Below are positions 34,214 through 45,900 of a stretch of 64,000 nt of DNA, one piece after another. A program made the position numbers and the translations under genes. The notes under the pieces were generated by a model. It was given only the letters and a program-made list of their open reading frames with translations, did not search any database and was not told the DNA's origin. This stretch comes from Pardosa pseudoannulata (taxonomy: Eukaryota; Arthropoda; Arachnida; Araneae; Lycosidae). Location: positions 62,460,424-62,524,423 of the forward strand of contig CM063500.1 of assembly GCA_032207245.1 (NCBI GenBank), in the 5' to 3' direction. The stretch's first letter is position 1, and every line of letters begins with the position of its first letter.

Positions 34214-34691
34214 GTTAACGCATTAGCGCCCAGTGTCCTCATATGATGATGCTGTAAAAAACGGCATTTCCCTTTATTAAGTGAAAAAATATTCTTTTAT
34301 TTGCCAATAGTTCTGATAGCTGGAAGCACTGTATAGTATCAGATATGACATTTTTTTTTGGAATTAAGTAAAAAAAGTGCGGGAAAGATGCTGTAGAATT
34401 CCCCACTTGTTTGATAATCACACCACACATTTTATATAGTGCGGTTTGGCAAATACTTTTTTAGGTAAGTTCTTTCAATTTGATATAAATGTAATCTAGA
34501 TAGTCCATTTGTTGCCATTAGAATGTTTATTATTATTTGGAGTTGTTAATATGTCCGTAGTAATCAGGAAAAGTTGCCCATGGTTGTTTCAGGACGCTGG
34601 GTGTTTGGCTATAAATGGTATTCAGTATTCAGAATTTTTTCTCAAGTGTTTTTACATTTTTTTGTACATAATCTATGGAGAAAAACTAAAA

Positions 34692-34943
34692 ATGAGTAGA
34701 AATAAAATATTTAAAACCTTAGAAGATACTGCTGCTTTTCCTATTTCTGAAGAAATAGAGGGAGATATTATAGCAATGCCTCCTGATGTCGATAATCTAA
34801 CAGATGAAGAACAATTTGATGATAATTTGGGTACGACTGTTGTATCAAGCGCTGCGGGTACATTAGAAATTACAATACCAGATGATAATTATGGTCCAGA
34901 TAGTACCAGAATACCTCCAAAAAAATTATATTATTTTGGATAA
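34692..34943 (+). pseudogene. piggyBac transposase N-terminal fragment
   Basis: Begins MSRNKIFKTLEDTAAFPISE at 34692, chosen because the acidic N-terminus starts here (in-frame sequence upstream to 34509 looks like leader). The motif IIAMPPDVDNLTDEEQFDDN is the characteristic PGBD N-terminal signature. It ends at a stop after PPKKLYYFG. The DDD catalytic core should follow but is deleted. Confidence 0.82.
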
Positions 34944-35024
34944 AATAAAGGAAAACAATTCCCGTAAACGTAAAAGAAAAGAGTCAGTTGTATGGCCGAA
35001 TGAAACTTTTGCCTTATTACTAGG

Positions 35025-35309
35025 ATGATAGATATGACTGTTGTAAATGGCTATGTCATTTATAAAAAGATCCATGGTTCTAAATCGATACCAATCAAAG
35101 ATTTTAGCAGATATATTGCAGTAACCTATTTGAAAAAGGGAGTCGATTCAAAAGCAATGATAGAAATACCAACAACAAAAGCAGTAACATCCAGATCCTA
35201 TGTGCTTCCTGACAATTCAACAACATTCAGCATGTTATTGGCAAGAGGTAGAAACAAAGACGTTGCTAGTAGGATAACTGTTCTTCAAAACCTAGAACAT
35301 ATTGTATGA
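35025..35309 (+). pseudogene. piggyBac transposase C-terminal fragment
   Basis: Frame MIDMTVVNGYVIYKKIHG, then IPIKDFSRYIAVTYLKKG. The D..VVN.Y..Y.....(S)...F...(I)...YL pattern is the end of the DDE_Tnp_1_7 domain. The Cys-rich zinc finger normally at the C-terminus is not evident. Confidence 0.78.
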
Positions 35310-35677
35310 AATGCAATGCACCATTATGTATCTAATGTTTTCCTCTTTTTCATACAAAAATTCAACCTTAAAGATGTTACATAGAAAGTTTTCTTGTATG
35401 TATAAAAATATATTTTAATTTTTAACGTTATTTTGCATATTACTTGATTTATACATTAAAACTGTATAATTTTATGTAAAAAAATGATTTTTAAAATGTT
35501 TACATTTTTACCTACAAACGCCCAGCGTCGTCAAACGAGGAAGGCTTAAAAAACATGGTTGCAGTTAAAAAAATTCAAAATGCTTTTAAAATACACTTAA
35601 TTTATGCATTTCTACCCATATCTATCAATTTCAAGGAAAAATTAAAAAACTTGTTAATTTGGCCGTTAAAGGGTTAA

Positions 35678-36235
35678 TGCAATTACTACTATATTAGCAA
35701 TCAATAATACCAATGCAACATATCAGCGTTTAAAAAGGAACAGCTGATTTTTAAAATGACGTCAGCTCGAGGACGGCCTTGCCATAACAGTAGCAGGTAT
35801 TTCTGCTCTTTGTGTTGTAACAAGACAAAAGTGTCTAATTGACATAAAATTCTGCTGTAGTAATATTTCACATTTCAGATAAGATTGGTATGCTTTATTT
35901 GCATTTCTTTTAGGCTGCATCTCAGCTTAGCAAGAAATTGGGGAGAATGGGTGCATCCCTTTGTATTTAGGAATCAAAATTAATGTAAAAATGTATTCTT
36001 ATGGAGGATTACAATTTCCACATTCCCTCCTTTGCTTTGTGATAAATATAATAACTGGTAAGATTTTGAATATTCTTTTATTTCTTTGAAAAGTATTTTA
36101 ATCACGAAAATTTTCGTTGTTTAACGGTTTTACAAAATGATGACTGAATATGCAGAAAATCAAACGAAGAATAAATACAAAAGTAATCAAACGTAGAATA
36201 AATAAAACTCATTTCAATAAACGACACATTTTTTA
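35678..36235. other. Region without recognised features
   Basis: Moderately AT-rich; no family motif seen. Confidence 0.4.
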
Positions 36236-36530
<295 letters not shown>

Positions 36531-36889
36531 ATATTGTTTTCTGCTTGATTCACGCGTTAAGTTCAATATTTCTCAAACAACTCGAGTATGGCTTCAAAAC
36601 AATAGTAATTATTTGCGCAAATTCAACACAGTAAATCTCTGACTTGCCATAAACCTGGATTATTGATTAGAAACGAGTATGTAGATTTTAAAAAGAAAAA
36701 ATTTATAAACGATCTAAAAAGGTTTTATAAAGAATTAAGCATGCTGAGCTAAAAAAGAACGAATATTTTGATTCAATTTGCTTCATCCTTCTTATGTGAG
36801 GCTGGGTTTTGAAAGTTAGTGGCGTCTATTAAACAAAATATCGACCTCAGTTAGACCCAAGAAGACCTCCAGTTGTGATCTCCGTATCT

Positions 36890-37040
36890 GGCATACGATG
36901 GCTGAATGGGAAGGGCCTTGCTCTTTGGTACAACAGTTCAAGTGTTCAAATCTCACAATTCAAGCAGTAGATCCTGGTCTATTTCTCTCTTTCACTTTCA
37001 AGATTGTCCTCACTAGTCTCTCGTGACAAATATTTCGAAC
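36890..37040 (+). mobile_element. tRNA-derived SINE, diverged copy
   Basis: Head ACGATGGCTGAATGGGAAGG with box B-like GTGTTCAAATCTC, followed by a degraded body. No target duplication found. Confidence 0.5.
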
Positions 37041-37154
37041 TACGAACTTACTTTCAATAGAAGTACTAAAACTCTTTTTAAACATCACTTAGCTAAGTTT
37101 CGCTTCAGTCAAGACAAACTGTGAGCTAACCACAGATTAAATGCCAAACATTAA

Positions 37155-37290
37155 AGTCCAGTCTCACCAAAGTCGTTTAACAGCTAACCGAGTTTAATCT
37201 CTGTTTAAGCAGAGAAACGTGTTACACAATTGTTTGGTGCCCAGGGTTAATCGCGGTTAGCAATTAAAAGACTTTAGTGAGACTAAATTA
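37155..37290. mobile_element. Palindromic MITE, copy 1
   Basis: Inverted ends AGTCTCACCAAAGTCGTTTA and, reversed, AGTCTCACTAAAGTCTTTTA, continuing to GCTAACCG. About 135 bp and near-palindromic. A second copy is at 39757-39889. Confidence 0.7.
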
Positions 37291-37864
37291 TACACAATTA
37301 CCGACTACCTTTAACCAACAATGATGAGCCGAAACCTGAATATTCTCAATCATATATTTGCATTACAATCCAGAATTTATTGCAATCTACATTTTATTTA
37401 GGAATTTGGCATTGGAATCTAAACTAACAGAGTTCTTAAACTACTTTATAGTATCAAATAAATTGTTAAAGGTAAATATGACTTTCATTCCACATATTGA
37501 TGATTCAATATTGTGTGGAAATGGGTAGTTTTTGTGGAGTTATGAATACCATGTTATTAAAACAATTTCTTTACTTTAATAAAAGTCTGACATTTTTGAA
37601 GATTTATCCTTTTAAATTAAATGCATGAGTTTTACTTTAACTGAATATTTATATATGTTTATGTTACAAATAATTCATTTTTATACGCATATCGTAGTTT
37701 GTAAAATCTGTTCGAAATATCGAAGAAATAAATTGCAAGAACATTATTTCTTTAGATATAATATCGATATTTCCATTTTAAAATCGAGCGTATTCAAGCA
37801 GATGTTTATAATTTTGATACGCACTTTAGTGGACATGAAATGTGATTGGCTGTAGCTCTAGACC

Positions 37865-37916
37865 ATCACGTGCTCCTGTTTGAATAGCTAATTAGCTGTT
37901 CAAACAGAAACGTGAT
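37865..37916. promoter_or_regulatory. 52-bp imperfect palindrome
   Basis: The core at 37876-37907 is 32 bp with a single mismatched pair, centred on AGCTAATTAGCT. Outer arms are ATCACGT and ACGTGAT. An ATTGG (inverted CCAAT) lies about 20 bp upstream. It sits about 40-90 bp before a well-contexted ATG, so it may be promoter sequence; it could also be a transposon remnant. Confidence 0.5.
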
Positions 37917-37957
37917 AGTTCTTTTTGCTTTGTTAAGTCTGTTACAGGAGTTTTAAA

Positions 37958-39922
37958 ATGAGGGATTCAAAATGGAACATCTTAAAGTAAGTTTTTACTC
38001 TGTTTCTTTTAAATATTCTTATGTGTGACGTTAGTTTATACAGATTTCTATTTTTTCGGGCCTAGTAAATTTAATAACTTTATATCAACATATTCGTAGC
38101 TAGTATGTGGGAAATTCCGAACGTAACGTAGAAGTTAAGAATTAAAGGCGCTGAATTCGGTTCAAGTCATATAAAATGGAAGTTACCCATGCTAGAACAA
38201 GTACGGGATTTAATGATTTTTTTGTTCAGTAGAAAAGCAAGTAAAATAGATTAATATACTAAGTTTATAAAACAATTTCTATATAATTTTTTTTAGTGAA
38301 TCACATTTTTTCGCTTCTTATTGTCGGGATACGTTTCTAAGTCACTGGTTACAGCTATTCTTTTTTATATACAATGCTAATGTTGTTATAATTTTCATTG
38401 AATATTGTATTATCTACAATCCTTATGAATTTCGAATAACACCAATAATTTTTTGTACACACAGTTTTATGTATTTTAAGGGCTCATACGTCTGTTAAAT
38501 CGACAAAATATTTTTATTTACAGAAAAAATATATGTGAAGAGGGATTCAGTTCTAAATTTAAAACAATCCGTGTAAATAAATTTTCAATATTGAGAGGAG
38601 TTACGAATAAAAATGTGTCCGAAATTTACTGTAAACAAATTTAAACTTATAAAACTTTAACTTGATTTTCTTAAATTTTTTTTTATCATGTAACTCGCAT
38701 GTTACCTCAAAGTTTTTAACATTTTTTTCATGAAAGTTTTACAGGTTATATACAGTATAATTTCTTGTGTATTTCCCAAAATGTTTTCCGGAATAAAGTT
38801 TTAGCTTTTAAGGAAAAATATCATTTTTATCACATTTTTTAAAAAATATACATATATTTTAAGTACATACAAATTTAGGTTCAAAATTCTTTTGAGATAC
38901 TGTAGTATGTTTTAAAACAATAAGTTTGTGTTTAACTTAATTATATTTTTAGTTATCATGTGCGTTATCTTTAATATCATTTTTGTTAACAACAAAATCT
39001 CTTATTTATAAATTTCTAACAAATATATTTTTTATATTTCAAAAATGAATGAGATGTGTAAGTAAAGTTAATGTGTTCTAACTATTCTAAAAAATGTTTG
39101 TGAAACTAGTACTTCATAAGCTATAAGGAGTCCAAAATGATAGTTTTACATTTTTTTGACTTAAGATTCATATGACACCTTAAAACTATATAGGGTCATA
39201 TCAAAAAGATTTTACACGCAGGTCTGGTGTTTTTTAAAGTTATGTAAGCAATAAGATTAGTTTTAATTTGTGTTAGTCTTATGAAAGTTAGTTTTATGAA
39301 AGACTTTAATCGAACAAGTAAAGTTAATGTAGTTTTAAGTTTGTTAATGAAACGAAATTTACAATTAACTGATTATTTTATTTCAATAATACCTTTTTTC
39401 CGATCAACTTTTTTTTTACTTAATATTTCGTAGTATGATTTATTTTCTTAGATTTCGTAATATTAAATGTGCATTATTTATTTCACTGAAATTTTTGTGC
39501 TGTGTTTATTAAAGTGTTTTTGAATTAAAAACTGGGTATGTTTTTTTTCTGAATTAACAGGATTTTGTCAAGTTACAGGTATTAATAACGCGAAGCAGAT
39601 AAAACACAAAACTGTTAAAATATCATATACTTTAAAATAATTGTTTATGGAAACTGCAACGGGGCATTGATATCCGGGTTTTTAGTATAACATAGAAACT
39701 AAACGTACAGTAAAAATATGAAAATAGTTAATATGAAGTGCAATAGAAATATTTAGTTCTGGTCTAACCATAGTCGTTTAACAGCTAACCGTAATTATTC
39801 TGTTTAAACAGCGAAATGCGTTCCACTAATGACTGGCGCAATTGGTTAATCGCAGTTAACCTTTATTCGACTTAAGTGAGACCAACCCTTAGTAAATTTT
39901 GAAAAACACCTCAATTTTTAAG

Positions 39923-39989
<67 letters not shown>

Positions 39990-42900
39990 CTTTAAATCTA
40001 AATCTAGATATTTTTATATTCTAGATTTTAATAACGTTTGTTTTATGTAACATTTATGATCATACGTTAAGACGAATGTTGAATATTTTAAAAGTGATAT
40101 TTAAGACGTCTTGATTTATTAAATAAAGTGTTACTAAACTGCTAATTATGTATGTTTAAATAAAGGGGGGGGGGAGAATTCAACTTACAATTAGATTAAC
40201 TAGTAGCTATAAAATCTATAGTAAGTTAATATGGTTTTGTAATATGTAGCATTGATAGGTAGTTTTTAATTTTTAATCTCGTACTTTTACAATAAGCTTT
40301 AATCATTTTATGGATTTTAATAGATGAAAATATTATTAGATTTATCAGGTGTAGTTTATAGCGTTCCAGTAATATTTCGTGGCCCATGGCAAAATTCACA
40401 AAACCTCTAATTAAGTAGTGTATTTGTCATATATTTTTAGATTGATTTACTGAGTATTATAACTAATATGGCTCTTTGCAAATAATTACTCCATTTCTAA
40501 TTTATGAATAAAAAATATTTTAATGTTTGAAGTATCGCATCAAGTATGTGTGCTGAACGATGGTCTAATGATAGAGCGTTGGTGTTCGGTACCAGAGTTC
40601 GCGGGTGCGAATCCCGCTGCTGTCATGAATATTCGTAGCCGTTCGGAATTGGCTTTAAGCAGTACGTCCCGGTGTCATTAGCCCTCGTGAGCAAAACAGT
40701 AGACCGTAGCGCTCCAAATCAAACCCAAACCTTTAAATATGTGTGCACATACATCGAACATACTGTGCGGACCACCGTCATAAGATTAGATTCCTATGTG
40801 GCCCTCGGAGTTTTCGGAGATCTTCAGGCATATTGTTGATTAATGTATACGTATTATATTCATTTTGAACTTATGTATATGTGTTCTTTTTAATTTATTT
40901 TTATTTAGTTTTTATTAGCAGAATATAATAACTTTTTCCTTGAAATTGTGAAAATTTTATTTTTATTCTTCACCAGTCAAGTTAAATTTTTGTTTAATTT
41001 ATTTCGATTTTTTTATTTTTGCAAGTGCAATATTGGTAATTATATTTTAGCTACTTATGAACTGGTGGGAATAATATATTAAATCGACAGTTATTTAGTA
41101 ACTCACGGAAAATAAAAAAAAAGTTAATTTTCAGTACGGAGCGTGACATTTACTTTTCAAAATTTAAAAACTGTTTTTAAATATTTGGTATTGTATGAGG
41201 ATAAGTTAACTTTAAAAATGATAAAGTAAGACAGAAAAAAATAGTGGGTATTTTGCGTTTACACCTATTTTATACTGTTAAACTAGCGCTATAATTTGAA
41301 ATCTTTTGAAATCTAATATCCATTTTACTTCATTAAAATTTATACTTCGTTGTTATGAAGGGTACAAAACATGTTTTTTTTTCATTTTGGTGCGTCTAGT
41401 AACTTATTTGTAACTTAGACTTCCCTAATGCATTTTTATCTAAATTTTACCTAATAGTTTGGATACTGTTTACCCAATTATTATCCATAAATATGGATCC
41501 CTACTCTATTATTATTTAAGTTTTTAATGAGACGCAGTGTGTATGTAAAACTGAAAAAATATATTAAAAATGCTAAAATATTTTAAAAACTGTAATGTTT
41601 ATCAGAAGCTGTTAATAAAATTTTGATACATAATGTTTCAATGTTAATATTGTAGTGACTGATCACAAATAAGCTGAAATTGAAAATTACTAATTTTCAG
41701 GGAACGAAGGATCTGTTTTATTCTGGAACATTTCTTCGTGGAAATTCAAGGTAAGAGAGTCTATTTACTTTTATACGTATTACTCTTTGAGAAAGTTAAA
41801 ACTCCAAATATTTCACTAAAACTCCCTTGTTAGAATTGTAAATGCACATGTTCCCTCTTGTACTTTTGGAAGGGGGAATTCGTCTAGTCATATAAAACTG
41901 ATTTGTCTGTATTACGGTTATGTTACGCTTTCAAATGGGCTTGGGTTTGATTCTAGAAAGGGCCCTTTATTGGACAAAAAAAAATATTAAAACCTCGTGA
42001 CGAGTTCAGGAGTCATAGGTTCGAAGATTACTGTTAGCATGGATGCTAGTCCTTTGGATTTGACAAAGTAGTAGGTCTGAGCTTCGTGATGCAAAGATTA
42101 TACCATAGCACTCAAATTCAAACCAAACATCCTTATTTTGTCAGCTTCGTCCGAGGAAGAGTATTTGATAGTGTCCAAAATAGTTTCAGGAATTTTTGAC
42201 TAATTATTAAAAATACATTTTTCAATTAAATGGGATTTTTCATTGAGAAATTTCATACACTTAAACTCCCTCGATTTGAATATATCTTGATTAACATTCG
42301 ATTGGTTAAAACACCTTTTTTTTTAAAAAAAAATAGCTTTATTATTTTTAACATTTAATAACAGTTTATCCAAAATATATACTGGAATTCAGGGAATGTC
42401 CAAAGTGGTGACTTTTGTGCTACAAACTTTTAAATTATTCCCAAAAATTAAGATTTCTCCAAAAGATTTCAAAGTATGTGGAGAGTATTTTAAAATGGAA
42501 TACATAACTACAGTGGACTCTGCTTAATGTGATCAGTTTGGGACACCGCGATAACAATAACCGATTATAACAATAAACGATATGCAAAATTAGATAAATT
42601 TCCCCCCCCCCTTTAATTCACACGTACTAAATTTCAAAACAAAATGAAAACACACACCTTATATTTATGGACTGTATATTATCCTTTAAAACATAAAAAT
42701 TGTATGAAAAATTAAAAAAAAAAACTGATCAATTGTTTGTCTACAATTTTTCTTAAGAACTCATTTATAAATTCTGCGCAATCATAATCAACCTGGTAGA
42801 ACGATTTAAAATATCTTCTGTTTTAATGTTAAATCATTTCACTTTCTGGCTTCCATATCGACAAGCTGAATGTAAACGAGCAAGGCATAAAATGGGAATA

Positions 42901-45900
42901 CGCTCCTTCTCATTTCCTATAAAAATGTGTTGCCTTCTGCTTATCTGACAACTATTGGCCATCAGCAGGGTGTACGTATTTCTGAAAAATTCCAGGAACG
43001 TGCAATTCCCCATTTCCCTAGGTTGAAGGAGAATTCTCGGAAATTCAAACAACGAATTGGGTTTATTCTGATTATATTGTGAATATTTCTTTGCAAATGA
43101 AAATGAGGTTCGAAAACTGATAATATTAACAGATGTAATGATCACATAAACCAATAATTTTAAATACAAATGAATAGAGAAAATCGGGACCAAGTGATTT
43201 CGTTAATAAGCGATTGATAACATTAACTGCGATCACATTAAGCGGAGTCCACCGTATATATTAAAACAGTGTTTGTGTAAATAAAGCTTATTTGAGCTTG
43301 GAGACAAATTGTCTTTATAAAGGTTTAATGTAGCACTATTAAAAAATCTCAGCAAGGCTACGTTTTGCTTCACTACAGTTAAATCAAAAGCATAAAAACA
43401 TGTGCTATGTTTTCCTTACATAATGTTGTGAATTTGATACCATTTTAAGCAAGTCGTAGAATTCAGAAAGCTTCATTTACAAAATACCACGCAATCGAGC
43501 TCTGAAAGTTATTGCAATGTCAATGTACAAAAAGTAAGCTCTTTGATTAAAAACATTCATATTCACTATGCATGCCATCCCATATTCATACAATACATTA
43601 AATGAAATTCAATTAAAGTTTTAAAATGTTTCATTCCCTAATGAATTATTTTGCATTTCTATTAGATTAAATATAAAATGTTAAATTTTACAATTGTACT
43701 TTATAATTATAACAGAATTTTTGTTAGACAGCTAAAATTCAATTAAGTATAGTGTAAAAGATTTAAATGAAAATTATGTAAAAATATATCATTATTAAAC
43801 TGTAAATACTCATAAACAAATCTATCCTCTAGAACACAGCCCAAAATATATTACGTATATTCGATTCCATACGTTTATTAGTATACTAATACCTTCGAGT
43901 GTTTTAATAATGGCTAGTTTTATTAGAAGGAAATTGCAAAAATAGTATTCTAAAAGCAGACGTATTACTGTCTAGTACACCTAAACTAAATGTCTGGGCC
44001 GTTGTATTCTTATTTAAAAGGAAATTTAGGTATTCTTGGTACACTCAAGCAAATCTATAGTTAGAATGTCAATATCTTATAAAAATTGTACCGCTTTATT
44101 TTCATTTGAAACTTTCTCATTGGAATTTGTCCTTTTTTTATATTTGACTTATACTTAGTTATTAAAACTGTTACAGTGACATATTATTCTAAATATGTGT
44201 ACTCATGGTCAGTGACACACATTAAATGTTACTGCAGTCGTACTCGCATTCCTACAGTGCATCTGGTTTTCAGAGCAAATTAAAGTGACTCAATGAACGA
44301 AATGTTACATTTCCTCTAGTTATTTGGTTTATTTAAAATAACATTTTTTTTAAACTGCTCTAAATGTTTTCTAAATTGTATCATCATCACGTATTACCAG
44401 GAGACGGTTGCAATATTAGATTATTAAAAAAGTGTAATCAGCTTTGGTGGACATTAAATATTAAGGCAGTTGTAGTGACATTTCTTTAGTGCAAATTCTC
44501 ATCCCAGCAGGTTAAACAAATCTATAATCGAAAAGGAATTTTATACCATTTTTAAATTTCAATAAAACATATTTGCAGTGCAGTACTGTCATTTTTGTAA
44601 CTCTGTATTAATAGAAGACAGTTGCAATGCCAGATTATTCTAAAAATATGTGTGCTCATAGTCAGTACACCTACATTAAATGTTAGGCAGTCGTATTGAC
44701 ATTCGTGCATTGCAACTGTTCTTCCCGGCAAATTCAAGACAGACTATACTGGAAATGTCATAATTTCCTATAACACTTGTGCCGGTATATTTGGGTATTT
44801 TTTCTCTGCAATAACTGTTATTTTTGTCACCCTGTATTAATAGAAAACAGTTGCAATGCCAGATTATTCTAAAAATGTGTGCTCATACTCAGTACACACA
44901 CATTAAATGTTAGGCAGTCCTATTGACATTCCAGCATTGCAACTGGATTTCACGGCAAATACAAGCAAATCTATACTCGAATTGTCGTAATTGCCTATAA
45001 CGCTTGTGCCGGTATATTTGAAAATTTTTTACAATGCAGTAAATGTTATTTTTGTCACCCTGTATTAATAGAAGGCAGTTGCAATGCCAGATTATTCTAA
45101 AAATATGTGTGCTCATAGTCAGTACACCTACATTAAATGTTAGGGCAGTCGTATTGACATTCATGCATTGCAACTGTTCTTCCCGGCATGTTCAAGCCAA
45201 TCGATACTCGAATTGTCGTAATTGCCTATAACGCTTGTGCCGGTATATTTGAATATTTTTACACTGCAGTAAATGTTATATTTGTCACCCTGTATTAATA
45301 GAAGACAGTTGCAATGCCAGATTATTCTAAAAATGTGTGCTCATAGTCAGTACCCTCACATTAAATGTTAGGGCAGTCGTATTGACATTCGTGCATTGCA
45401 ACTGTTCTTCCCGGCAAATTCAAGCAAATCTATACTCGAAATGTCGTAATTGCCTATAACGCTTGTGCCGGTATATTTGAATATTTTTACACTGCAGTAC
45501 ATGTTATTTTTGTCACCCTGTATTAATAGAAGACAGTTGCAATGCCAGATTATTCTAAAAATATGTGTGCTCATAATCAGTACACCCACATTAAATGTTA
45601 GGGCAGTCGTATTGACATTCGTGCATTGCAACTGGTCTTCACGGCAAATTCAAGGAAATCTATGCTCGAAATTGTCGTAATTGCCTATAACGCTTGTGCC
45701 GGTATATTTGAATATTTTTACACTGCAGTAAATGTTATATTTGTCACCCTGTATTAATAGAAGACAGTTGCAATGCCAGATAATTCTAAAAATGTGTGCT
45801 CATAATCAGCACACCCACATTAAATATTAGGGCGGTCGTATTGACATTCGTGCATTGCAACTGTTCTTCCCGGCATATTCAAGGAAATCGTTACTCGAAA

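Larger units (their letters stand above)
34214..35677 (+). mobile_element. Internally deleted piggyBac element
   Basis: Flanked by TTAA at 34214-34217 and 35674-35677. Ends are CGCATTAGCGCCCAG and, reversed, CCCTTTAACGGCCAA. A subterminal direct repeat, CGCCCAGTGTCCTCA at 34226 and CGCCCAGCGTCGTCA at 35519, is also present. It keeps the N- and C-terminal coding parts of a PGBD transposase but not the core. Confidence 0.85.

Noticed and set aside
40556..40630. Possible tRNA genes with good box B sequences (also at 17221, 26664, 53352 and 59262)
   Set aside because: They are SINE heads: acceptor stems do not pair, a shared non-tRNA body follows, and target duplications flank the longer unit.
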